NCBI GenBank assembly: GCA_916613615.1
Contig: OU744730.1
Location: 32,522,815-32,586,814 of the forward strand
Origin: Steromphala cineraria
Lineage: Eukaryota; Mollusca; Gastropoda; Trochida; Trochidae
DNA: 64,000 bases
Direction of reading: 5' to 3'
This document shows positions 10,382-20,904 of the stretch, piece after piece; positions within the stretch are counted from its first letter, which is position 1, and every line of letters starts with the position of its first letter. The position numbers were made by a program, and so were the translations under genes. The notes under the pieces were generated by a model, which worked only from the letters and a program-made list of their open reading frames with translations, searched no databases and had not been told where the DNA came from.

Positions 10382-12173
10382 CTACCTTGCCACTCCTCTT
10401 CCACCCAGCCTACCCTTTCGACCGCTTCCGCCCATCAACTTGATTTCGACAATAGACTTTCCCCAGCCGATCTCTCTGTCGCCCGTGGGAGGCCGTCTGG
10501 GGAGATTCCTTCAGAACTGGAAATCCATCACCAGCGATCAATGGATTCTTTCAATCATCGCCTCAGGTTATACCCTTCAGTGGGATCAAGTTCCACCAAT
10601 GGCCGTTATGCCTCAGGGAAGCAGGTTTTTCCTCCAAGGAAAGAAGCTTCTAGCCGCTCTCACAGCCATAGAACAACTGCTGGAAAAGAACGCTATCACG
10701 GAGCTAGATCCCGCCGACACTTCTCCAGGCTTTTATTCACCCGTTTTTCTGGTACCAAAAAAGGATTCAATCGACATGAGGATGATTATAGATCTGAAGG
10801 TCCTCAACAAATCCTTTCTGTGCAGACCTCCCAAGTTCACCATGGAGTCTCTGAACAGCATTCGCAAATTGATTCTGCCGCATTCCAAGTTTGCCAGCCT
10901 CGATTTGAAAGACGCCTATTTACACATTCCGATCCATCTCAAGTCCCGGAAGTATCTGCGCTTCGCCCTGAATGGGCGCCGATTCCAATTCCAAGTTCTT
11001 CCCTTCGGAATCTCAGTGGCTCCGTGGCTCTTCACCAAGATCACAGCGCCGGTTCTGCAGTACCTCCACCTCCACTATGTTTTTATCCACGGCTACCTGG
11101 ACGACTTCCTGCTCCGACACCAGGATCTAACTGTCCTTTACCATCATATTCAGATCGTCAAGCATGTTTTCTCCCATCTCGGCTGGATAATTCATCAAGA
11201 CAAATCGGAACTTGTACCATCTCATCGCATCAAGTTCCTCGGTGCCATATTGGATGCGGACTCAGCCACTATCGCCCCATCAGAGAATCGCTGGAACTCG
11301 ATTCAGACTTTTATCCATCAGATTTTGGACATAAGCAAATCCCACTCGCTCAGGATGTGGATGTCTCTACTAGGCTCTCTCACCTCGATCCAATCATTTA
11401 CGTCCAGAGGCCGACTGAATCTGCGCCACATACAAGCCTGGATCAACAGCCTCCGTCACCTCCCCTTGGATTCCAAGATCGTTCCCACAGATGTTGTCCG
11501 ACGCGAGCTCCAGTGGTGGACGTTACACAACCATGTTATGTCGGGATGCCCCTTCACTCGTCCTCCTCCGTCTCACACCATTTACACGGATGCTTCGAAC
11601 CAAGGTTGGGGCGCTCACTGCCTTCAGCTCACGCGGAGCGGCTTCTGGAATCTAGCGGAATCTCGACTTCACATAAATCTGCTGGAACTGAAGGCGGTGA
11701 TTCTGGCGATTCAGAGTTGGAAATCCTTGCTACAACACTCAAGCGTCATGATAGCTACGGACAACTCCACGGTAGTGGCTTACATCAACAAGCTGGGAGG
11801 TACAAGATCTGCGCCACTGATGCAACTGACCAGGGATTTATACGCTCTCATAGACGCCTGGTCGATCTCGATTCAAGCAAGACACATTCCGGGGAAACTA
11901 AACTTCCTGGCCGACTCGTTGTCTCGCCGGAACATGATCGTATCTTCGGAATGGACGATTCATCCGCAAGTCTTGGACCTGATCGCGGACAAGTGGGAGA
12001 GACCCCAGATAGATTTGTTTGCAACAGCTCTGAACTTCAGGCTTCCCACTTATGTGAGCCCGGTACCGGATCCTCAAGCAGTAGCCGTGGACGCCTTGTC
12101 AATATCTTGGGAGAATCTGATTGCTTACGCCTTCCCGCCATTCAAAATCATTCCGGAAGTTCTAAACAAGTAA
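10185..12173 (+). CDS. DIRS reverse transcriptase / RNase H
   Basis: A 662-residue ORF beginning with an ATG inside the end of ORF1. It copies the element's RNA into DNA. Reverse transcriptase motifs are in order: RMIIDLKVLNKSF (about 199-211), SLDLKDAYLHI with catalytic Asp240, LPFGISVAPW, and YLDD at 304-307. RNase H follows: YTDASNQGWG with Asp469, LLELKA with Glu501, ATDNST with Asp526 and LADSLSRR with Asp577, giving a full D-E-D-D set. The YLDD and the RNase H placed directly after the RT, ahead of a tyrosine recombinase, fit the DIRS group. The ORF ends at TAA 12171-12173, earlier than I expect for the family, and the conserved-looking continuation is in another frame. The long frame at 10541-12499 over the same bases is otherwise a shadow. 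Confidence 0.93.
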   Translation: MASAAGTIILDPTLRLDSLLLLRRNPGVTIGGAGISIHLSPRSNLSLHSRSNQGPFVEAKGVSDADYLATPLPPSLPFRPLPPINLISTIDFPQPISLSPVGGRLGRFLQNWKSITSDQWILSIIASGYTLQWDQVPPMAVMPQGSRFFLQGKKLLAALTAIEQLLEKNAITELDPADTSPGFYSPVFLVPKKDSIDMRMIIDLKVLNKSFLCRPPKFTMESLNSIRKLILPHSKFASLDLKDAYLHIPIHLKSRKYLRFALNGRRFQFQVLPFGISVAPWLFTKITAPVLQYLHLHYVFIHGYLDDFLLRHQDLTVLYHHIQIVKHVFSHLGWIIHQDKSELVPSHRIKFLGAILDADSATIAPSENRWNSIQTFIHQILDISKSHSLRMWMSLLGSLTSIQSFTSRGRLNLRHIQAWINSLRHLPLDSKIVPTDVVRRELQWWTLHNHVMSGCPFTRPPPSHTIYTDASNQGWGAHCLQLTRSGFWNLAESRLHINLLELKAVILAIQSWKSLLQHSSVMIATDNSTVVAYINKLGGTRSAPLMQLTRDLYALIDAWSISIQARHIPGKLNFLADSLSRRNMIVSSEWTIHPQVLDLIADKWERPQIDLFATALNFRLPTYVSPVPDPQAVAVDALSISWENLIAYAFPPFKIIPEVLNK

Positions 12174-12499
12174 GGCAACACAATTGCGTCGTTTACCTGC
12201 TAGCTCCGGCATGGCCCAAAAGAGCATGGTTTCCATCGCTTCTGGATCTTCTACTGGAACCTCCGCTTCAACTTCCTCTTTGGTGGAATCTGCTTCAGCA
12301 ACCAAGATGGCAACCACAGAACGTGAATCTGCAAGCTTTCAACCTTCACGTTTGGAAAATATCAGGAACGCGTTGCAAGATCGGGGCTATGCGCAAGACA
12401 CTTCTCTCGCTATTTCCAGATCAGTCAGACCAAGCACTTCTGCCATCTACGACCATAAATGGCTCAAGTTCCAACAGTGGAGAGGAATTAGAGGATTAG
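12170..12499 (+). pseudogene. Out-of-frame C-terminal tail of the DIRS RT ORF
   Basis: From 12170 the frame one base back stays open to the TAG at 12497-12499. It begins with a Trp/Pro-rich stretch (YLLAPAWPKRAWFP) that I recall as the usual continuation after the PPF..I..VL segment ending the RT ORF in DIRS elements. So this is either a one-base deletion (or equivalent indel) near 12168-12173 in this copy, or a natural frameshift. The text there (CTAAACAAGTAA) is not a classical -1 slippery heptamer, so I favour a mutation. The segment overlaps the recombinase ORF. Confidence 0.6.
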
Positions 12500-13416
12500 C
12501 TGACGCTCCTTTATCTATTCCCATGATTGCCGATTTTTTAAACCACTTAAGACAAGATCGCAAGTTAAAAGCTGGTACTATTGAAGGCTACAGATCAGCC
12601 ATTGCCTCTGTTTCTGATTTACTAGGACTAACCATCGGATCTGACGTAACCCTCACTAGACTCTTGAAATCCTATAAACTGCAGGACATCAAGTCTCCTA
12701 ACATCTTCCCCAAATGGGATTTACTTCTAGTACTTCAGTCTCTTCAACGTGCGCCTTACGAACCTCTGTATGCAACTTCCCTCAAATTCTTAGCCTGGAA
12801 GACTGCTTTTCTAATCGCCTTTGCTTCGGCGGCTAGAGTATCGGAGTTACATGCGATAGACGTCTCCTCTGTTGACTTTGCTCACAAATACGCATCAGTG
12901 TCCTTTAGAGCTTTGCCCGAATTCCTAGCAAAAAATCAGTCTACGGCTTCAGGACCGTTAGGGACTAGGGTCTATTCGTTTCCGGCTCTTCCAGCTCCTG
13001 CCGACGCTAAGGACAAGTCACGCCTTCTATGCCCAATTCGAGTGCTCCGTTGGTATATTGACAGAACTCAGACCATCAGGAAAGGCAGAAGGCGCCTTTT
13101 TATTCCCTGTAAGCCGGGTCTCTCTTCAGAAATTACAAAGAATACCATTGCGTCCTGGCTTCGCAAAACTATCGCTCTAGCCTATTCCACAACAGACCAA
13201 GAGTTAGTGAATTCCAAGTTTTCACCTCATGAGATACGAGCGCTATCTACTTCTCTGGCGGCTTGGAAGTCCGTTTCCATAGATCAGATCGTGGCCTCCT
13301 GCCAGTGGAAATCCTCGAGTTCCTTCACCAGAGCCTACCTCAGGGATATTGCCTCCTCGCTGGACGGTTTGTCATCTCTGGGACCCTTGGTGGCGGCTCA
13401 ACACTTATCTGCCTGA
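12211..13416 (+). CDS. DIRS tyrosine recombinase
   Basis: A 401-residue ORF from the ATG at 12211. The frame opens upstream at 12184 without an ATG. It integrates the circular DNA form of the element. After a Ser/Thr-rich start comes the SAM-like N-terminal domain (SVRPSTSAIYDHKWLKF, FLNHLRQDRKLKAGTIEGYR), then the catalytic domain. Box I is AARVSELHAID with Arg209. Box II has the H-x-x-R of SPHEIRALS (His340, Arg343), then CQWKSS with Trp366, then the nucleophile Tyr376 in FTRAYLRD. All catalytic positions are present, with Trp at the position often held by His. The frame has no internal stop, so this domain looks intact. The stop (TGA) is followed by a C-run and a G-run. Confidence 0.92.
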   Translation: MAQKSMVSIASGSSTGTSASTSSLVESASATKMATTERESASFQPSRLENIRNALQDRGYAQDTSLAISRSVRPSTSAIYDHKWLKFQQWRGIRGLADAPLSIPMIADFLNHLRQDRKLKAGTIEGYRSAIASVSDLLGLTIGSDVTLTRLLKSYKLQDIKSPNIFPKWDLLLVLQSLQRAPYEPLYATSLKFLAWKTAFLIAFASAARVSELHAIDVSSVDFAHKYASVSFRALPEFLAKNQSTASGPLGTRVYSFPALPAPADAKDKSRLLCPIRVLRWYIDRTQTIRKGRRRLFIPCKPGLSSEITKNTIASWLRKTIALAYSTTDQELVNSKFSPHEIRALSTSLAAWKSVSIDQIVASCQWKSSSSFTRAYLRDIASSLDGLSSLGPLVAAQHLSA

Positions 13417-14076
13417 CCCCCCCTCTTCTGAGGGAAAAAAGGGGGGGGGGGGAGAGTCTGAGGGCGAGGGGTTTCCGAATACAACCTATCAACGTAGATG
13501 GTGGACGTCACCTCTATTCAAGGTGGGCATAATTCATGATCACGAATTTTGCACCTGATTAACCGAAAAAGTATTAATATCGAGTTATTCTTATTGTGGT
13601 GGCAAGTGACTTGGTATAATCACTCTTTGGGAGTATTAACACTTCAGGTTGAATATTAACTCGCCTCAGCACCTACCCTCCTACTAACTTATAGGAGTTA
13701 AAAAGTACGTTTTTCCCCAAAATCACTCAATTCGGGTAATTGTTTTCGTAAATATGGATCTATACCTATACGAAAAAGGAAATTACTTACGCAATTAGGA
13801 GTTTTCACCGTATTCTGAAGAATAGATCGATGTCCTAAGATCCAAATTTAGATTCGGGGGGCGTTTTAATTACGCCTGTTTCCCCTAAGGAAATATCAAT
13901 TACGGTCCCTTGGAGAGATTTCGGGATGAAAATTAAGAAATTTTACCGTTATTCTTAAGAATTATCTCTCCTCATTACTATGATCTAATAATAATATCAG
14001 TGTGTTTTGGGATATATAACTTCTCATTTACACCATTTTAAGAGGTCTGGATACCCTCCTCCTTACGTGGTATTCA
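13417..14076 (+). other. DIRS 3' non-coding region
   Basis: Between the recombinase stop and the internal complementary region. It opens with a C-run and a 13-base G-run (13441-13453) around GAGGGAAAAAAG. No ORF or motif is recognisable after about 13560. Imperfect inverted segments such as AATTAGGAGTTTTCACCGT and AAATTTTACCGTTATTCTTAAG hint at RNA structure. Confidence 0.7.
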
Positions 14077-14180
14077 GTCAATGTTGGTTTAGAGGTAAGG
14101 TTTTTCGCAATAATTATGAAACAATCACAATTATTGTTAGTAATTATAAGAAAACTTACCTCTAAACCAACGAATTACTC
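14077..14180 (+). repeat. DIRS internal complementary region
   Basis: Two adjoining blocks. The first (14077-14120, GTCAATGTTGGTTTAGAGG, TTTTTCGCAATAATTA) is the reverse complement of the element's left end. The second (14120-14180, AAACAATCACAATTATTG, TTACCTCTAAACCAAC) is the reverse complement of its right end. In DIRS1 this segment templates the joining of the two ends into a circle during replication. Confidence 0.9.
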
Positions 14181-14214
14181 CCTCCCTCCTCCCCGTTATC
14201 CAGTTCTCTGTTCA

Positions 14215-14413
14215 TCGAAAAGAATGACAGTTGGATTTGAGAATTCAAGGGAGTTAACTCAAAGGGAGATAATTCAGGAAGAAACAACACGGGGACCACT
14301 AAAAAATTTTTATTTTTCACACTCTGTACGATCTCTCCGAGAGAGAAATAAGTCAATGTTGGTTTAGAGGTAAGTTTTCTTATAATTACTAACAATAATT
14401 GTGATTGTTTCAT
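14215..14413 (-). repeat. DIRS right inverted terminal repeat
   Basis: Bases 14218-14355 are the reverse complement of the left terminal repeat. 14355-14413 forms a hairpin with 14120-14180, which is why near-identical frames occur on both strands at 14116-14413. The outer limit at 14410-14413 is set by where similarity to the internal complementary region ends. Confidence 0.88.
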
Positions 14414-15242
14414 TTTTACACCCCTAAGTCGTTATAGTTGTAATATCATACTGATTTGCCCCCTGGTGGCAGTGAGTGAAAACTGTGATCACTTTCGCTG
14501 ATTAGTCCTTTAATTACGATAATGCAGATCATTGCCCGCCTCTTTCTTATCTCTAAAGATAATCTGTGGGAAAATGGTTGAGTGTGATAAAACGTGATTG
14601 GTGAACGTGTACTTATCATCTAAAGCATGATGGGATATATGCAAGGCTAATAGATATCTGATGTGAGAATACTAAGCCATTGCTAAATATGTTTAACGCA
14701 AATTTTTGTCATTGAATTTTTAAGAAAAATATTTGTATTTTCAAAGTCACACATTGTCATATTGTTTTCTCTTTTTAGTTTATTTAAGGAAATAAGTTTT
14801 ATTATCCCTGAACCAAAAGCTGAAATTGATTCAGTTCAATTTTTTTTCAAACAAAAAACTCCGAACATTTTTGAAATTTAAAAAGTTTTGAAGATGAATC
14901 ACTTTGAAACAAAATGATGATGTCTTTTCATCAAAACTTGTCCTCTTTACTCTTTCTTTTGACTGAAATAAAAGAAAATATCTTATATCTTATCTATATT
15001 GACTGAAAGAGCTGTTAGGTCGAAGAATGTTTTAGATCAACAAAAAGAAGGATTTATGTTACAAGTTTTATGACAACCATACATGAAATATGATCAAAGT
15101 TTGTCAGAATACAATGGAAACTGTTTATTTATTTCATCACCAGGTCAATAAAATGTAACTTGATTTATACTAGGCAGATATGAAACTTAAACAAAGCTAT
15201 GACAATGGGGTGTAATGATATAAATGTAATTGACATTCATTT

Positions 15243-15634
15243 TTAAAGGACAACGATCTTAAATTCAGCATTTAAAAATTGTGACAGACCTAGATTTTTT
15301 TCCAAAAAAAATTTATTTTGAAGTTTTTTCTTTTCTCCTACTTTTTCAAATGATTTAAGACGTGTATTTCAAAATCTTGCTTTATTAACCTACACAATAA
15401 GTGAAAATAAATATGTCAAAATATTCTTGGTAAACATTCTACATTAACAACAACTTATTGTTTGTGATAATAATTCAAAGAAAGGGATTACTATAGTTCT
15501 AGATCTACAACCGATACTGCCAATAAATAGAAATACATTAAATTTCATATCTATTTACCAATAATGACAAATTTATTGAAGCAATTATAGAAAAATTGGA
15601 TATTCCCCCTAAAAATGTGCCACTGCCCCTTTAA
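15243..15634. mobile_element. TTAA-flanked MITE
   Basis: About 390 bp between TTAAAGGACAACGATC and GTGCCACTGCCCCTTTAA. The termini are imperfect inverted repeats flanked by TTAA on both sides, as in the elements at 33414-33646 and 43783-44195. TTAA target use suggests a piggyBac-type source. No coding capacity. Confidence 0.65.
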
Positions 15635-15967
15635 ATCTTGAAAGAAGATGCAAAACTTAAGTTCAGACACTTATGCTATTATCAAGAATAACTTGCTTGA
15701 AAACACTGTTAGTATGCAAACCAAAATACAACATATTCGTACAATTAAGACGTTATAAATGTGGCAATTATATTTGTTTAATGCATACCAACATTTAAAC
15801 TGCCATCAGCAAAATCAAAAATATCCATTTCTCTGATTCAAATGAGAAATGTACCATCAACAAATAAAAAAAACACCTGTGGATAGACATACACTTGTTC
15901 GATTCAAGATTCAAACAGGAAGTGTTATCATAAAGCGTATACCGACAGATGCCAGGTTTTGAGGGGG

Positions 15968-16092
15968 ATGAGATAAAACCAGATGGCTCTTATCTAGCGG
16001 CAGGCGATTCTGACATAGTCGCTAGGTCTAACAGATAAGACAAGGAGATATGGCAATTAGGCAAGGGGAGATAAGCAGGTTTATCACCTTTG
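15968..16092. promoter_or_regulatory. Cluster of GATA-factor motifs
   Basis: Five WGATAR matches lie within about 125 bp: AGATAA at 15971, TTATCT at 15990, AGATAA at 16033, AGATAA at 16069 and TTATCA at 16081, plus GAGATA at about 16045. The surroundings are less AT-rich than the rest of the intron. This density is typical of GATA-bound enhancers. Function is inferred from motifs only. Confidence 0.35.
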
Positions 16093-16879
16093 AGGGGAGA
16101 TGCGTCTGCCACTAAGAATTTCACAATATGCATCTTTGTTATGTGGGCAGTTTGGGTCATTTGGATATTGTTTAAGGATTACTGACCTAAATTTGGTATG
16201 TATATCTAAGTTTGGGTACTCATATCTACCTCTAAATGTAATAAGATGTTTTAGAATGAGGTAAATGATCTATAATGCATGATTTATGTTTTAAGGATTC
16301 AATGTGATTTCTAGGAATCTGCTAAGGATATGACCTGATGAGTCCAGGGACTCGCTACCACAATTTTTTGTGAGTCCCAGCAGATTTAGATGAGACCTTT
16401 ATCAGTAAGCAAATAGTACCACAAAACATTGCATCCAGTACTCCCAGCTTAAATTTGTGTAGCTTCTTTCTAAATTTTATGATTATTTGATGCAGGACTT
16501 GAACGTAATTTTATCACTGTACTGCATATTTTACTGAATCTTCTCTATGAAAATTGTAAGGATTTTGTGTGCAACCAATGAAGTCATGAATCTGATAGTA
16601 AATTTAACTTTTGTAGGTTTGATTACAATACAAAGCCTTGATTAGGATACAGGTTTTCTCACTAGCATTTTTATACCCAAAAGATAAAGTCTGAAAATGA
16701 AATTCAACTCACCTGGCAAGAAATAAATGTAAAAAAAATAACTTATTTTTTTCTTTGTGAAAACAACTTTTCTTCTTTTTATCGTTAAAGGTGTTATTTT
16801 CACCTTAGTGCAGTCGCTTTTAACAAAATGTCATTGCAACACCAAAGTAAACAAAGCATCTCGTTAGTATGCAAGGTAG

Positions 16880-17500
16880 ACCTACCTGTAGGTGAACCTT
16901 GTGTTACCTGTGCTACCTCTGTTTGCATTACCTTTACACCTATCTGTCAGGTACAGGTGACGTAGATGCATAGAGAAATGCATCGGTTGATGCAGAATTG
17001 CATCTGTTGCAGCAGTATATTTCTTAGAGAAGAGACTAGAAAGGATACTGAAAATTGTCTCTAATTTCTGTGTGATTCCATTCCCAGGTAAAAGTATATT
17101 TCAGGAACAGGTTTTACTTTTTTACCTGTCTGTAGATGTAGATATACTTACATCAATTGCAGCATATTATTTCCTAGAGAAATCTATAGAGATATCAAGA
17201 AGTGTCATAGATGTATGGACAATAGATTAATCACATTCACAGGTAAACGTATATTTCAGGTGCGAGAGTTACTTATACCTCTTTGATACAGGTGATGTAA
17301 ATGCATGGATGCATCAGTTGATACAAATTTACTTACATTCACTGTACCTTTACAGTAATACTTATGATCCAAGGGGAGATAATGATCGGAATACTAAGAA
17401 ACGTTCACGGTTTTATAGCTACCTGACTATTATCATTCATGAAATTGCAGGAACAAGTTTTACATTAACACCTGTAAAATATATACTTGTGTTTTCCGAA
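16880..17500. repeat. Degenerate tandem repeat with CAGGT/ACCTG motifs
   Basis: About three decayed units of roughly 155-170 bp. Landmarks are CAGGTGA(C/T)GTA.ATGCAT at 16954 and 17290, and CAGGTAAA(A/C)GTATATTTCAGG at 17085 and 17240. The stretch is unusually rich in CAGGT and ACCTG, which are at once splice-like and Snail/ZEB-type E-box motifs. Confidence 0.6.
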
Positions 17501-18659
17501 AAAAATCAGGGATTCCATACTGTATGATAGACTCACATTGAGTCTCAGAAGAACTTTTTGGCAATATTGTCAAAATTAGTAACAATATAACAAAAAGGAG
17601 CCCAGAAGATGATTTAACTTCAGAACTGAGTAATGTAGATTTACTTTACTTTTCTAGACTGGGTTGGTTGTCAATTGATTATTTTTGCTCGAGGGTCTGG
17701 ATGGCAGGCTATACTAAACGACTACAATGCATATATATCAATGCCAATGAAACAAGCCCTTGCAGCGGATGATTATATGTATGTTATGCATAAATCTTTT
17801 AGAAAGAAAAGTAAATAAATACACAAAATGAATCCGAGTTAAGATGATAATAATTTGATAGCCTACTCAATTCTAGAACTGTCCATTAGCCGAATATGAA
17901 TTTATAAGATCTTGCTTTACAGCAGCAGACGAAGTACCTGTCACTAATTGCAATTTACCTGTGATTTCACACCTGAGTTAATTAACAACTTGAAGCTGTC
18001 ATCTTGGTTCAGTACTTATGTAGATAATCCTGATTGATCTTGATTGTATGTATATTTGTTCAGTTGCAAGATAGGTCTGATTGCATGGTGACCTTGTGTA
18101 TTCGTTTTGTACTTTGAGTTAAATGATGAATTTTATGAGTGATTTACCATAGATATCACCCATGAATTTCTGTGATAGATTGTGTATGTACTATTCTTTA
18201 TCATCATGGTAGATAAATATTTTCAATAATGTGACTTTTTCAAATGGGCCTGAGTAAAAGGCTTTGCATTTGATGTTCTTCTACAAGATGAAAATAAAGT
18301 TTTATAAAATACAGGAATTTGGTTAAGTCATATGTACAATTTATATATCTCCAGGTACTTATGACAGAAGATAGTTTATTGAATTATCAAAAATATAACA
18401 AAAAAGATCATAAACATATCTAGAATAGTGTCCTTTACTAAATATGAAATATTGTAAACATTAAGCTAACTATTGATTATGAAATTATAGAAATGCTAAA
18501 TATTAGCATATTCAGTAATATCCACATTATTTCTGAAGATATGATTCTCAATTGCTAGCTCTTAATTTGCACTCTGCATAAATTCAATTAAGATACAGAA
18601 GGAAACGGTCAGTCCACTCAAATGCCTGTTGGTCATTTTGATGGACAGTTTAATGGATT

Positions 18660-18732
18660 AAGGTGACCCTATCACTTTAGCCAGTGACCTCTGAGAAAGA
18701 TGAGGTCAATTAAAGGGTACCCTGACCTCCGA
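18660..18732. promoter_or_regulatory. Cluster of RGGTCA-type half-sites
   Basis: AGGTGA at 18661, TGACCT at about 18686, AGGTCA at about 18703 and TGACCT at about 18723 lie within about 70 bp of otherwise AT-rich DNA. These match nuclear-receptor half-sites in mixed orientation. Motif evidence only. Confidence 0.25.
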
Positions 18733-19066
18733 CAGTAAATGAGACTTGAAAGATTTTAGGGTTGAATTAATTCTTATTTTGTGGTCTCCTTCCATTGATG
18801 ACTAAATGTTGTTTGACTTTGATATATAATGTAGAAGATTTAGATAGTATTTGAAGGGAAATTTGAATTTGGATATATTTTATATGTTCTGTTTTAGATA
18901 TTTTGAAAAAACAAGTCTTCTTCATCCTTAGACATGACAAATACCTTCTCTCTCTGTGTTTTTTTCAACATTGATAAAGGGAGTCCTTTTCAAAATCTAG
19001 AAATATTTCTTCGAATGCAATTGATTAAGCAAAAGAAAATAAGATTTAAAAAATCATTGCATTATT

Positions 19067-20289
19067 TACCGTATATGACAGGGTATAAGCCGACATCGCA
19101 TATAAGCCTACCCCCTTTCTCAACCCCCCAAATTCCAGTCAAAACCTAGTATCTCATGTATAGACCGACCCCCCTCTTCGCAGCTATATTTTGCTGACAG
19201 TAAGTCGATATGATGCCAGTTGCATTGAAACTAAAAGCTCATGAATCCTCAAATGACACGTTAATTTTATGACGTATATTATTTTTAAAAAATATAAAAG
19301 AAATTATAAGTGTTCACTTACGGTGTTTGTTGTTTGTTTTAATCATATTACATATTATTCTCGACAAATTGTTAACGAACGACAGTCAACAACCTTTGGT
19401 GCATGAAGTGTTTGCTGGAAATGTGATATTTGTTACAAGCCTTTTCATTGGCTAAACTATGTAGGTCAACCAATCAGCAAGTCGGTTTAAAAAGATCTAT
19501 GTTACATCAAACGTGGTCGTAATAATTTCATGACAACATTTTGTCGATACAATATTAAATGTGTAAATATATCAGATTTTCTTACACGTTTTCTATATTT
19601 TATTATTTCAAAATTAATATGCAGTTAATCGAAATATTTGTGTATATAAAAGTCGAAGAATAACGATCAGAAATATAACTATGAGCAAACTATCATATAA
19701 GGAATGTTATTCGTCGTCACGAAATTACGATTGAAATTCAAAGTAATGTAAAACATCGTGCTTTCACGAGTGTATCTTTGATAAAGATTTGATTGAATTT
19801 CGATAAGATATGATTGATAAGTTTGGAAATATGTCTTATTAATACTTTAAAATGGACAACAAATCTTTTGAAGTGATAACTCTTGATAATATTTGAAAAA
19901 CCGGGTTTCAATTGCCGAACGTGGATGCGAGTGAAGCCACATCGATCTGCCGAAATCTAACAGTACGTGAAGGTTGCTTGAATATATTTTCAACTTCCCG
20001 TTGCATATTAATATATCTTTATATATTTTTCAACTTCTCTTTGTATATTTTCATTAAAAACAACAACACAACAAAAATATTTTTATTTTACAAGTTCAAT
20101 ATAGAAATGACCTCGATGATTGTGCATGTTACTTCCTGTGTAAACATCGACTCGCTGGGCTGACGATACTCGTGCTTGGTCTCTTGATTTTTCATCTGCA
20201 ACATATAACTCAAGTATAGACCGACCCCCCTCTCTTACCCCCTAATTTCTGGTGTCAAATTCTCGGCTTATACCCGGTCATATACGGTA
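19067..20289. mobile_element. Non-autonomous DNA transposon, 1.2 kb, TA-flanked inverted ends
   Basis: The left end TACCGTATATGACAGGGTAT (continuing AAGCCGA) matches the right end TCGGCTTATACCCGGTCATA (continuing TACGGTA) as an inverted repeat of about 27 bp. A second inner pair, TATAGACCGACCCCCCTCT, occurs in the same orientation near each end (19159 and 20216). TA at both edges fits a Tc1/mariner-type target. The interior is related to that of 5778-7315. There is no transposase ORF. Confidence 0.75.
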
Positions 20290-20904
20290 ACCAAAATTAA
20301 GTCTTCATCTTTAAGAAGTTTGATTACTTTTGGACTTTATGCTTTGAACTTGTAACTTATACAAACTTAGAAGTACAATGTAATCAGGAGAACACGGTAT
20401 GAAATTTACACTGCTATGTACAATAATATTTCACATTTATATAAGCATTTTCAACACAGACAAAAAATCCCATGTCCATGAAGAGTGATGCAAAAATCAA
20501 GAAGAATTGTCTCATAATTCCTCTTGCTTATAACATGTGATACTTATATACCTATCTCCATCTGATATATATATGTATCTAAATACCTATATACTTACTG
20601 TACCAAAATGACCTCATGATCAAGTGAAGAATTCCTGACAATCTAAACACACTATTTTGTTTATAAATAAAGGTGATATCCAAAGTACTAGAAATGAAAT
20701 ACTTACATATGTGTCAAGGAGTTGAGAGGAAGTACTTAATCCTTGGGCTTTGGGGGAGGGGTAGAGGAGGACAAGATTTTCTGGTTAACAACTTTTTTGT
20801 TGTGAAAATCACAACACATTTGAGGTTTATGATCCAAAACTGGGGGTAAGAACGCCTCAAATTTGAATTTTTTTCAAAATTTCCCATTCAATAGTTGACT
20901 ATTT

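Larger units (their letters stand above)
8114..14413 (+). mobile_element. DIRS1-like tyrosine-recombinase retrotransposon, near complete
   Basis: An element of about 6.3 kb with three ORFs in the expected order (gag-like, RT/RNase H, tyrosine recombinase), bounded by inverted terminal repeats and carrying an internal complementary region. This arrangement defines the DIRS group, which integrates through a circular intermediate with a tyrosine recombinase, not a DDE integrase, and makes no ordinary target duplication. Boundaries come from the internal complementary region, which joins the complements of both outer ends: GGTTTTTCGCAATAATTAT abuts GAAACAATCACAATTATTG. The element sits in the same orientation as the host gene, inside intron 2. 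Its interior is visibly more GC- and CpG-rich than the surrounding intron. The RT frame break near 12170 may make it non-autonomous. Confidence 0.92.

Noticed and set aside
10541..12499. Long plus-strand open frame overlapping the RT ORF
   Set aside because: Its first 1.6 kb shows no domain and has the composition of a shadow frame. Only the tail after 12170 looks like real protein, and that is annotated separately.
14116..14413. Two near-identical short proteins on opposite strands
   Set aside because: Mirror frames produced by the pairing of the internal complementary region with the right terminal repeat of the DIRS element.
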